A DNA stretch of 38,625 bases from the NCBI GenBank assembly GCA_015657675.1, contig JACDQI010000291.1:1-38625 (forward strand). The letters run 5' to 3'. This document shows positions 26,499-34,552 of this stretch, piece by piece. Source of the stretch: Devosia sp. (GTDB lineage Bacteria > Pseudomonadota > Alphaproteobacteria > Rhizobiales > Devosiaceae). The notes under the pieces were generated by a model. That model ran no database searches, had not been told where the DNA came from, and saw only the letters and a list, made by a program, of their open reading frames with translations. Each line of letters begins with the position of its first letter. Within the stretch, counting starts at the first letter, position 1. The position numbers were made by a program, and so were the translations under genes.

Positions 26499-26785
26499 CC
26501 GCTGATCAGTCCCAGATCAAGCACGAAAAGCAGCAGGCGTTTCGCCGCTTCAATGCGCGCATCCTTGAGCCCGGCTCAATGATCTTCATGCTGGTCGGCA
26601 TACTGTGCCTCTGCCAACCGTGGGTGGAGTTTCTGCATCAGTACTCCGTGCTGATCATGCTGATCGGCCTCATCGGTTTCAATGTTGCCGTGCACATCCC
26701 ACCCCCCGACGGTCCCAAGGTCGACGAGGACGATACAGGTGCGGTCTCCATCTCGGCCGCTGTCAGGGGGAACACACATGGCTGA
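26495..26785 (+). CDS. Small two-helix membrane protein in the sugar transporter operon
   Basis: A 96-residue protein with a charged N-terminus (KHEKQQAFRRFNARI), two hydrophobic segments (SMIFMLVGILCLCQ and VLIMLIGLIGFNVAVHI) and an acidic tail. The ATG overlaps the permease stop, and its end overlaps the ATPase start by 8 bases, so it is tightly built into the operon. I do not recognise a named family. Small proteins occur in similar two-ATPase importers, such as the rhizobial glycerol system with GlpU, and could tune assembly or stability of the importer. This role is inference. Confidence 0.75.
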   Translation: MTADQSQIKHEKQQAFRRFNARILEPGSMIFMLVGILCLCQPWVEFLHQYSVLIMLIGLIGFNVAVHIPPPDGPKVDEDDTGAVSISAAVRGNTHG

Positions 26786-27883
26786 GATTGAACTTCGCCA
26801 TATCGACAAGCACTTCGGCCCTGTCCACGTCATCCGCGACGTCAACCTCACTATCAAGGACCGCGAGTTCGTTGTGTTCCTGGGCCCATCCGGTTGCGGC
26901 AAGACCACTACGCTGCGGGCCATTGCAGGCCTTGAGGAGATCGATAGCGGTGAAATCCTGCTCGACGGCAAGCCGATCCAGAACCTGCGCGCTGCCGACC
27001 GCGACATCGCCTTCGTTTTCCAGAATTACGCGCTTTATCCGCATTTCACCGTCTACGAGAACCTGGCCTTCCCCCTGCGTGCCGTCGGCACTTCGGCGGT
27101 AGAGATCGACAAGACCGTGCGCTCGGTCGGCGGGTCGCTGGGGATCAGCCACCTTCTCAAGATGCGTCCTTCGGCGCTCTCGGGTGGTGACATGCAGCGT
27201 GTTGCGATTGGCCGCGCGCTGGTGCGTCGACCCAAGGCACTGCTGCTCGACGAACCTATCGGCTCGCTCGATGCCAAGCTGCGCGAAACCATGCGCGTCG
27301 AACTCAAGCGCCTGCACTACGAGAACGGCTCGACCTCGATCTACGTGACGCACGATCAGGTCGAGGCCATGTCGCTGGCTGACCGCATCGTCGTCATGAA
27401 CGAGGGCATCCTGCAGCAGTAGGTAGCCCCACCGAGGTCTACCTCTACCCGGCAAATCTGTTCGTTGCCCAGTTCATCGGCTCGCCTGTGATGAACATAA
27501 CGGGCACCAGCATTTCCCAGGATTCGGGGAAGGTGAAGGTTGCGGTCGATTCAGCAAGCTTCGAGTTGCCGGGTGAACTGATCGGCATGCTTGAGGCCAA
27601 GAAGGCAGGCAGCGAGTTGTCCTTGGGCGTTCGCCCCGAAGGCGTCCTGATCAGTCACCAGCAGCAGGCAGGCTATCAGCCTGTCGAGGCCCACATCATC
27701 CAGCCTTATGGCGGCTTCGACATTGTCGACCTCAAGGTCGGCGAAAAGGTGCTGCGGGCGCGCACCACCTCCGGCTATGTCGCCAAGGCCGGCGAAAAAG
27801 TCTGGGCCCGCATCGATCCGGCGCAGGCGCATTTCTTCGACACCAAGTCGGGCGCTTCGCTCGACATCCGACTCGGCGAGTAA
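26778..27883 (+). CDS. Sugar ABC transporter ATPase 1 (MalK/UgpC type), frameshifted
   Basis: The ATPase powers the importer from the cytoplasmic side. Seen in order: Walker A GPSGCGKTTT, Q-loop FVFQNYALYPH, signature LSGGDMQRVAIGRAL, Walker B LLLDEPIGSLDAKLR, and the H-loop YVTHDQVEAMSLADR. After NEGILQQ a TAG at 27420 ends the frame. The next frame resumes with SPTEVYLYPANLFVAQFIGSP and the C-terminal regulatory barrel to 27883. Restoring one G after CAGCAG gives QQVGSPTEVY, the family sequence, so a one-base loss is the simplest reading. The ATG overlaps the small membrane protein; the second ATPase follows 1 base later. Confidence 0.9.
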
Positions 27884-27884
27884 C

Positions 27885-28958
27885 ATGGCCCGTATCCGTC
27901 TAGAGAACATCAGCAAGAGCTTTGCTAACCACGCCGCCGTCAAGGACCTCAGTCTGGATGTGAAGGACGGCGAATTCTTCGTGCTGCTTGGCCCAACAGG
28001 TGCAGGCAAGACCACCACCCTGCGCATCATTGCAGGTCTCGAAAAGCCGAGCGGTGGCGCAGTCCATATCAACGATGCAAACGTCAACGACTGGGGTCCG
28101 GCCGAACGGGATGTGGCGCTGGTGCTCCAGCAGTACTCGCTCTATCCGCGCCTGACTGTCCGCGACAATCTCGCCTTCCCGCTGCGCTCACGCGTTCGCA
28201 ATATGGCGCCGGCCGATATCGAAAAACGCATCGAGTACGCGGCGCGCACCTTGCGCATCCAGCACCTGCTCGACCGCAAGACCGACCGGCTTTCGGGCGG
28301 CGAAATGCAGCGCGTCTCCATCGGTCGCGCCATCGTGCGCGAGCCGCAGGTCTTTCTGATGGACGAGCCGCTCTCGGCCCTCGATGCCAAGCTGCGCGAG
28401 TCGCTACGGTCCGAACTCAAGGACCTGCAGATGCGGCTTGGCGCCACTTTCATTTTCGTCACTCACGACCAGGTCGAAGCCATGACCATGGGCGACCGCA
28501 TCGGCATTCTCAACCAGGGCCGGCTGGTCCAGGTCGGTACCCCACAGGAGGTCTACTCCAACCCGCGCGACACCTTCGTCGCCAGCTTTGTCGGCGCGCC
28601 CGCCATCAACCTGCTGCCGGGTCGCCTTGCCGGCAACGCTGCGGTGATATCGGCCAAGGACTTCGAGCTGCCGCTCACTGGCCGGCCGGAAGGCGAGGGC
28701 GCTTACACCTTTGGCATCCGCCCCGAGAACGTCACGGTGGAATCCGGCGCGCCAGTTGAGGCCCGCATTCACGATATCGAAAACCACGGCATCGAAAAAA
28801 TCGTTACCCTGCGTGTCGGCGAAAACTTCGTTCGCGCAACTGTTCCTGCCCGCGTCAATGTCGCGCTCGAGGACGCGGTGCGCTTCGGCTGGAACCCCGA
28901 CAAGGTGATGCTTTTCGATGCCACCACCGGCCTCAACCTCCGCCACAAGGCGGCATAG
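27885..28958 (+). CDS. Sugar ABC transporter ATPase 2 (MalK/UgpC type)
   Basis: A complete 357-residue ATPase: Walker A GPTGAGKTTT, Q-loop LVLQQYSLYPR, signature LSGGEMQRVSIGRAI, Walker B FLMDEPLSALDAKLR, H-loop FVTHDQVEAMTMGDR, then the TOBE-type regulatory domain (TFGIRPENV, NHGIEKIVTLRVGE). Most CUT1 importers use one ATPase as a homodimer; two different ATPase genes in one operon suggest a heterodimer, as in the rhizobial glycerol importer GlpS/GlpT. Both keep all catalytic motifs, so both sites may be active. Confidence 0.94.
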   Translation: MARIRLENISKSFANHAAVKDLSLDVKDGEFFVLLGPTGAGKTTTLRIIAGLEKPSGGAVHINDANVNDWGPAERDVALVLQQYSLYPRLTVRDNLAFPLRSRVRNMAPADIEKRIEYAARTLRIQHLLDRKTDRLSGGEMQRVSIGRAIVREPQVFLMDEPLSALDAKLRESLRSELKDLQMRLGATFIFVTHDQVEAMTMGDRIGILNQGRLVQVGTPQEVYSNPRDTFVASFVGAPAINLLPGRLAGNAAVISAKDFELPLTGRPEGEGAYTFGIRPENVTVESGAPVEARIHDIENHGIEKIVTLRVGENFVRATVPARVNVALEDAVRFGWNPDKVMLFDATTGLNLRHKAA

Positions 28959-28995
28959 GACTTGTGGCCAACAGGTGCCACACACGCGAACTAAA

Positions 28996-29017
28996 CCTTC
29001 CCCAACTTCGGGGGAGG
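28996..29017 (+). promoter_or_regulatory. Hairpin between transporter and catabolic genes
   Basis: Bases 28996-29003 pair with 29010-29017 (one T-G wobble) around a 6-base loop. It lies 38 bp after ATPase 2 and 55 bp before the isomerase gene. No T-run follows; it may be an attenuator, an mRNA stabiliser or a dispersed palindromic repeat. Confidence 0.55.
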
Positions 29018-29072
29018 CGGGGACGGGAGATCCCCACGAACCAGAGCAACAACATCGACTAGGGAGGACGTC

Positions 29073-30128
29073 ATGGCCGCACATACCAACACCTTTCCGA
29101 AACTCCACAACGCCATGTGGCCGGGTGTGGTGGGCAAGGGTTCCGGCGATGGCGAACCGATCATTGGTCTCGACACTTTGCTCGATCTGACCGCCAAGGC
29201 GGAGTACGAGGGCCAGAAGTTCGATGGCGTCGATCTCTGGCTGGCCGATCCGCATATCTCCATCGACAGCGACCGTGACGAGGTCAAGCGCAAGGCCGAC
29301 CACATCTCGAGCTACGGGCTCAAGATCGGCTCCTTCGTAGCTCCCATCTGGGGCGGCGCGGGCGGTGGCTCGGCGATGGGCGATGCCGAAGAGCGCAAGC
29401 GCTTCCTCACTCAGGTCCGCAAGGCTTGCGTGATCGGCAAGCAGATGCGCGAACTCGGCGTCCGCCCGACCGGCGGCGTCCGCGTCGACAGCTCGACGGG
29501 CGTCGAGGCCTGGGACAAGGATCCAGAGGGTAACACCAAGCTGATCGCCGAGACCTTCCGTGAAGCCGGCAAAATCGCCCAGGACCATGGCGAGTACATC
29601 GTCGCCGAAGGCGAGATCTGCTGGGGCGGCATGCATTCCTGGCGTGAGAACGTCAAACTTCTCGAGATGGTCAACATGCCGGGTATCGTCGGCTACCAGG
29701 CCGACATGGCGCACTCCATGCTGTTCGTGCTTGGCGCCAACGCCGAAAAGGACCGTATTCTCCCCAAGGACTTTAAGTGGTCCGATACCGCTGCGCTCGA
29801 CGCCGCCTACCACAAGGTCGCCGATGCGCTCCGCCCCTGGACCCTCGACTTCCACGTCGCCCAGAACGATGGCACGACCTTCGGCTCGGGCGACCATGAA
29901 AAGACCGGCCGCCACTGCCAGATCGACGACCCCAATGGCCGTCTCGATGTCGTCAAGCACGCCGGCTACTGGCTGCGCAATGACAAGGGCGATCTGACCC
30001 GGCGCATGGCCCACATCTGTTGGGACGGCTGCATGTTCCCCAACGCGGTCATGCAGACCCAGTCGACCTGGAACAAGATTCTCGGCGCCATGGTCCAGGT
30101 CCGCGACGCTCACGGCTGGCGGGAATAG
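29073..30128 (+). CDS. TIM-barrel sugar isomerase/epimerase family protein
   Basis: A 351-residue member of the AP-endonuclease-2-like TIM-barrel superfamily, which isomerises or epimerises sugars with a divalent metal. Likely active-site stretches: [12 protein letters not shown] (Glu), [10 protein letters not shown] (Asp, His), [29 protein letters not shown] and [18 protein letters not shown] precedes the ATG. It is the first of three enzymes behind the importer and probably acts on the imported compound or its oxidised form. It is longer than the typical 280-residue epimerase, and the two epimerase-fold enzymes of the operon are not close copies of each other. Confidence 0.82.
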   Translation: MAAHTNTFPKLHNAMWPGVVGKGSGDGEPIIGLDTLLDLTAKAEYEGQKFDGVDLWLADPHISIDSDRDEVKRKADHISSYGLKIGSFVAPIWGGAGGGSAMGDAEERKRFLTQVRKACVIGKQMRELGVRPTGGVRVDSSTGVEAWDKDPEGNTKLIAETFREAGKIAQDHGEYIVAEGEICWGGMHSWRENVKLLEMVNMPGIVGYQADMAHSMLFVLGANAEKDRILPKDFKWSDTAALDAAYHKVADALRPWTLDFHVAQNDGTTFGSGDHEKTGRHCQIDDPNGRLDVVKHAGYWLRNDKGDLTRRMAHICWDGCMFPNAVMQTQSTWNKILGAMVQVRDAHGWRE

Positions 30129-30152
30129 GCAGAGATCGAAGGGAACACCAAA

Positions 30153-31285
30153 ATGACCAAGCAGCTCAATATCGGCATGGTTGGCTATGGCTTCATGGCC
30201 CGTGCCCATTCCAATGCCTGGGCCAATGTCGCCCACTTCTTCGACACCGGCTATCGCCCCGTGCTCAAGGCGCCGCCGCCCGCAACGACAGCAAGCTGCG
30301 TCGCTTCGCCGACCAGTGGGGCTATGAGAGCGTCGAGTCCGATTGGCGGGTACTCGTCGAGCGCAAGGATATCGACGCCATCGACATCTGCGTCCCCAAC
30401 GACCTGCATGCCGAGATCGCCATCGCTGCCGCGAAGGCCGGCAAAATGGTGCTGTCGGAAAAGCCGCTGGCCCGCACCGCCGCCGAGGCTCTGCCGATGG
30501 TCGAGGCGGTCGAAAAGGCCGGCGTCGCCAACATGGTCTGGTACAACTATCGCCGCGTGCCGGCCGTCACGCTGATCCATCAGATGGTCGCTGCCGGCAA
30601 GCTGGGGAAGATCTTCCACTACCGGGCAAAGTTCCTGCAGGACTGGACCATCTCGCCCGACGTGCCGCAGGGCGGCGCTGCCACCTGGCGGCTTGATGTC
30701 GAGGCCGCCGGCTCCGGCGTCACCGGCGACCTGCTCGCCCACTGCCTTGATACGGCCATCTGGATCAATGGCGGCATTTCTTCGCTCACCGCCATGACCG
30801 AAACCTTCATCAAGGAACGCACGCACGCCGCGACCGGCCAGAAGCAGCCGGTCGGTATCGACGACGCCGCAGCCGTGCTCACCCGCTTCGCCAATGGCTC
30901 GCTCGGCACGTTTGAGAGCACCCGCTACGCCCGCGGCCACAAGGCCGGCTACACGCTCGAGATCAATGGCGAGAAGGGCTCGCTTGCCTGGGACCTGCAC
31001 GACCTCAACCGCGTGCAGTATTTCGATCATGGCCTCGAGGGTGCCCAGCGCGGCTGGACCAACATCCTCGTCACCGATGGCGACCATCCCTATCTCGGCA
31101 AGTGGTGGGTTCCCGGCCTGATCATCGGCTACGAGCACTCCTTCACCCACCAGGTGGCGGACTTCCTCGAGGGGCTCAAGACCGGCAAGCCGGCATCGCC
31201 AACCTTCCGCGAAGCGCTCGAGACCAACCGCATCTGCGATGCCATCATCGCCTCGGGCAAATCCGGCGCCTGGGTAAATCTCTAG
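30153..31285 (+). CDS. Gfo/Idh/MocA-family sugar dehydrogenase, one frameshift
   Basis: An NAD(P)-dependent oxidoreductase. The Rossmann start is [16 protein letters not shown]; the catalytic lysine lies in [12 protein letters not shown], and [13 protein letters not shown] holds the conserved Asp/His. The first frame is lost after GYRPVLKA (about 30270) and resumes as [16 protein letters not shown] in another. Adding one G in GGCGCCGCC restores [10 protein letters not shown], so a one-base loss is likely; the 1133-base span agrees. It lies 24 bp after the isomerase. Relatives oxidise sugars or inositols, often at C3, which fits pairing with two epimerase-fold enzymes. The substrate is unknown. 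Confidence 0.9.
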
Positions 31286-31311
31286 CTCCTGTCGCCCGGA
31301 GGGCGTCTCGC

Positions 31312-32160
31312 ATGAAACTCGGCTTCAACATGCTGCTCTGGGCCACCCACGTCACCGACGCGCACTGGCCCATCATCGAAAAGCTCCGTGCCACCGGCTA
31401 TGACGGCGTCGAGATTCCGCTCTTTGAGGGCGATGTCGGCCACTACGAGAAGCTCGGTCGCCGCCTCGCCGCGGCCGGCATCTTTTGCAGCGGCATCGGC
31501 GTCATGCCCGGCGGCGGCAAGAATGCCCTTTCCCCCGATAAGGCCGAGCGCGACGCCGCGCTCGCCCACATCAAATGGCTGATCGATTGCACCGCTGCGC
31601 TGGGTGGCGACATCGCCGCCGGTCCCTTCCATCAGCCGCTGGGAGAATTCTCGGGCGCCGGTCCCACAGCCGACGAAGTCGCCCGGTGCGTTGAAGTCCA
31701 CAAGGCGGCAGCCCAATACGCCGCCCGCCAGGGCATCACGCTAGCGGTCGAGCCGCTAAACCGGTTCGAGTGCTACTTTCTCAACACCGCCGGCCAGGCG
31801 GCTGAACTGGTCAAGCGCGTTGACGAGCCCAACTACGGCTACCTCTACGACACCTTCCACTTCAATATCGAAGAGAACTCCATCACCGACGTCATCCCGG
31901 CCACCATCGGCCAGATCAGCCACGTCCACATCTCCGAGAACAATCGCGGCGTTCCCGGCGCTGGCCACATCGATTTTCAGTCCGTGTTCAAGGCGCTGAA
32001 ATCGTCCGGCTGGGATGGCTGGATGACCATCGAGGCTTTTGGCTCGGCACTCCCCGATCTCGCTGCTGCGACCAAGATCTGGCGCCCGCTCTTTGCCCGC
32101 CCCGAAGACGTCTACGAAAAGGGTTATGCCCTGATGCGGTCGGGATGGGCCCGCGCCTGA
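31312..32160 (+). CDS. Sugar 3-epimerase-like TIM-barrel protein
   Basis: A 282-residue protein close to the D-tagatose/D-psicose 3-epimerase family. The metal ligands of that family are all visible: Glu in AVEPLNRFE, Asp in LYDTFHFNIEE, His in SHVHISENNRG, and Glu in MTIEAFG. The RVPG motif of the family appears here as GVPGAGHIDF. The ATG at 31312 has CGGAGGG 8-9 bases upstream. It is the last gene of the transporter operon, ending 3 bases before the convergent fucose synthase gene. It probably isomerises a ketose or a keto-sugar made by the dehydrogenase. Confidence 0.88.
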   Translation: MKLGFNMLLWATHVTDAHWPIIEKLRATGYDGVEIPLFEGDVGHYEKLGRRLAAAGIFCSGIGVMPGGGKNALSPDKAERDAALAHIKWLIDCTAALGGDIAAGPFHQPLGEFSGAGPTADEVARCVEVHKAAAQYAARQGITLAVEPLNRFECYFLNTAGQAAELVKRVDEPNYGYLYDTFHFNIEENSITDVIPATIGQISHVHISENNRGVPGAGHIDFQSVFKALKSSGWDGWMTIEAFGSALPDLAAATKIWRPLFARPEDVYEKGYALMRSGWARA

Positions 32161-32163
32161 GGA

Positions 32164-33102
32164 TCAGGCGACATTCTCCAGGTACCACCGATAGGTCTCG
32201 GCAATCCCGTCGCGAAGTCCGACCTTCGGACGCCAGCCCATGTCGCGGAGCTTGCTGCCGTCCATCAGCTTGCGCGGTGTTCCGTCCGGCTTGCCCGGAT
32301 CGGTGACGATCTCGCCGTCAAAGCCCACCACCTCGGCGATCAGCTGGGCGAGGCCCAGGATCGAGATCTCTTCCTCTGAGCCGACATTGACGTGCTCGGC
32401 GCCGGAATAGTCCTTGAGCAGGAACACCAGCGCATCGGCGCAATCGTCGACATGCAGGAACTCGCGCAGTGCCGATCCGGTGCCCCAGATCTGCATGCTC
32501 TTCGCCCCCGCAAGCTTCGCCTCATGCGCCTTGCGCAGCAGTGCCGGCAGCACATGGCTCGACTGCAGGTCGAAATTGTCGTGCGGGCCGTAAAGGTTCG
32601 TCGGCATGGCGGAAATGAAGTCGGCACCGTGTTGCCGCCGATAGGCCTGCGCGAGCTTGATGCCGGCAATCTTGGCCACCGCGTACCATTCGTTGGTCGG
32701 CTCCAGCGGCCCGGTGAGCAGGCTATCCTCGCGCATCGGCTGCGGCGCCAGCCGCGGATAGATGCAGCTCGAACCGAGGAACAGCAGCTTTTCCACGTCG
32801 GCCCGGTGCGACGCCTCGACAAGGTTCGCCTCGATCATCAGGTTGTCGTAGAGAAAATCCGCCGGCAGGCTGTCGTTGGCGAGAATACCGCCCACCTTGG
32901 CGGCCGCCACGATCACTGCATCCGGCTTCTGCGCCGCCACCCAGGCCTCGACCTCGGCCTGCCGCTTGAGGTCGACATCGGCGCGACCGGCGGTCAGTAC
33001 GGTGCAGTTCTCGCGCGCCAGCCGGCGCACCAGCGCTGCACCCACCATGCCGCGGTGGCCCGCCACATAGATGCGTTTTCCGGTGAGGTCGTAGCTCGTC
33101 AT
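32164..33102 (-). CDS. fcl: GDP-L-fucose synthase
   Basis: This epimerase/reductase turns GDP-4-keto-6-deoxymannose into GDP-L-fucose for surface polysaccharide. The 312-residue SDR protein shows the NADP site VAGHRGMVGAALVRRL, the catalytic Ser in LGSSCIYP, the YAVAKIAG Tyr/Lys pair, PTNLYGPHDNFD, and REFLHVDDCADA. The length is normal. The partner GDP-mannose dehydratase (gmd), usually adjacent, is not in the window, although manC, which makes the precursor GDP-mannose, lies 1.5 kb away on the other strand. GGAG precedes the ATG. Confidence 0.94.
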   Translation of the reverse strand: MTSYDLTGKRIYVAGHRGMVGAALVRRLARENCTVLTAGRADVDLKRQAEVEAWVAAQKPDAVIVAAAKVGGILANDSLPADFLYDNLMIEANLVEASHRADVEKLLFLGSSCIYPRLAPQPMREDSLLTGPLEPTNEWYAVAKIAGIKLAQAYRRQHGADFISAMPTNLYGPHDNFDLQSSHVLPALLRKAHEAKLAGAKSMQIWGTGSALREFLHVDDCADALVFLLKDYSGAEHVNVGSEEEISILGLAQLIAEVVGFDGEIVTDPGKPDGTPRKLMDGSKLRDMGWRPKVGLRDGIAETYRWYLENVA

Positions 33103-33159
33103 GCCGAAGTCTCCAGCGTCGCCCTCATCTAGTCGGACGCCGCCAAAAGCGCAAATCCC

Positions 33160-34359
33160 CTAGATCACCTTGTGCCGCATCTCTGGCAGCAGCACCGTCA
33201 GAAGCCCCGCGAATGGCAGGAATGAGCAGAGCCAGAACACGTATTCGATGCTGGTGACGTCAGCCAGCGCCCCCAAAGCGGCCGCCGCAATGCCGCCCGC
33301 CCCAAAGGCAAAGCCGAAGAAAATCCCGGCGATCATCCCGACGCGGCCCGGCATCAGCTCCTGCGCAAACACCACGATGGCCGAGAAGGCCGACGAAAAG
33401 ATCAGCCCGATGATTATGGTGAGGATGATCGTCCAGGTGAGGTCCGCATAGGGCAGGGCGAGCGTGAACGGCAGCACCCCGAGGATCGAGAACCAGATGA
33501 CGAACTTGGCGCCGAACCGGTCGCCGATTGGCCCACCCATGAACACGCCCACTGCCGAGGCGCCCAGATAGACGAAGAGCAGCAGCTGCGCGTCCTGCAC
33601 GCCGACCCCGAACTTGTCGATCAGGAAGAACGTGTAATAGCTCGAAAGCCCCGCCATATAGGCGTTCTTGGTCAGCGTCAGGATGGTCAGCACGGTGAGC
33701 GCGACGAGCGTCGTCCGCCGGTCGAAGGGCAGGACCAGGCTGGCGGGCGCGCGTCCGGCATTGGCCCGACGATGCGCCGCATACCAGGCACCGACGCGCC
33801 AGAGGATAAAGATCCCGACCAGCGATCCCGCCGCGAACCAGCTGACGCTTGCTTGCCCGTGCTGCAGTACCACGAAGGCCGCCAGCAGCGGTCCGATGGC
33901 CGAGCCGACATTGCCGCCCACCTGGAATAGCGACTGCGCCAGGCCATGCCGTCCGCCCGATGCCAGGCGCGCCACCCGGCTGGATTCGGGATGAAAGATC
34001 GCCGACCCCAACCCGACAAAGGCCGAACCGAGCAGCAGCAGCCCGTAGCTATGCGCAAACCCGAGGATGATCAGCCCGACGAGACTGCAGCCCATGCCCA
34101 CCGGCAGTGAATAGGGCAGGGGCCGTTTGTCGGTGTACATCCCGATGGCCGGCTGCAGGAGTGAGGCGGTCACCTGGAAGGTGAAGGTCAAGAGCCCGAT
34201 CTGCACGAAATCCAGCCCGTAATTATCCTTCAGGATCGGGTAGATCGCCGTCAGCAGCGACTGCATCACGTCGTTGATCATGTGACAGACCGATACCGCA
34301 AGAATGATCGGCAGCGTCGTCTTGGCGACGAGCGGTGGGGCGGCGGCAGCGTTGGACAC
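33160..34359 (-). CDS. MFS efflux transporter, fosmidomycin-resistance (Fsr) type
   Basis: An inner-membrane transporter of about 399 residues with twelve predicted helices, starting PIILAVSVCHMINDVMQSLL, where the HMINDVMQSLL motif is typical of Fsr-like proteins. Further family parts are QPAIGMYTDKRP, IFHPESSRVARLASGG and GGPIGDRFG. The export substrate cannot be deduced; relatives export fosmidomycin or other drugs. The GTG at 34359 has GGAG 8 bases before it and is preferred; an in-frame GTG at 34401 is the alternative. A 16-base dyad directly upstream may be an operator. It is divergent from manC. Confidence 0.9.
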   Translation of the reverse strand: MSNAAAAPPLVAKTTLPIILAVSVCHMINDVMQSLLTAIYPILKDNYGLDFVQIGLLTFTFQVTASLLQPAIGMYTDKRPLPYSLPVGMGCSLVGLIILGFAHSYGLLLLGSAFVGLGSAIFHPESSRVARLASGGRHGLAQSLFQVGGNVGSAIGPLLAAFVVLQHGQASVSWFAAGSLVGIFILWRVGAWYAAHRRANAGRAPASLVLPFDRRTTLVALTVLTILTLTKNAYMAGLSSYYTFFLIDKFGVGVQDAQLLLFVYLGASAVGVFMGGPIGDRFGAKFVIWFSILGVLPFTLALPYADLTWTIILTIIIGLIFSSAFSAIVVFAQELMPGRVGMIAGIFFGFAFGAGGIAAAALGALADVTSIEYVFWLCSFLPFAGLLTVLLPEMRHKVI

Positions 34360-34402
34360 TGGGAAGACTCCGGAAGGCAGGACTGCATTGCAGGCTGACA
34401 CA

Positions 34403-34418
34403 AACTAACATGTCAGTT
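34403..34418. promoter_or_regulatory. 16-base near-palindrome, likely repressor operator
   Basis: The sequence AACTAACATGTCAGTT is symmetric at 14 of 16 positions around ACATGT. It lies just upstream of the MFS gene and resembles TetR-type operators in size and symmetry. No regulator gene is adjacent. Confidence 0.5.
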
Positions 34419-34552
34419 CCCCTGCGTCAGGGCCGTCGGTAGCAAAATCCGTCCAGTCGGCGTGCTTTTCGTCCGGTTGCTGTGCTGCAAAAGCCCTTGC
34501 ACCGCCACTACTCGGCATGGCTAATGTCGGCGCGTTTTGTGAGAGGATTTCT

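Noticed and set aside
23254-28958. Glycerol importer assignment (GlpSTPQUV-like)
   Set aside because: The two ATPases are suggestive, but the downstream enzymes are sugar isomerases and a Gfo/Idh dehydrogenase, and no glycerol kinase or glycerol-3-phosphate dehydrogenase is present.
28404-30236. Open frame of about 610 codons on the minus strand
   Set aside because: It lies antisense to ATPase 2 and the TIM-barrel isomerase, has no family-like motifs and reflects the codon bias of the GC-rich genes opposite. The same holds for long antisense frames at 34508-36058, 17030-18568, 15802-17091 and 20966-22498.
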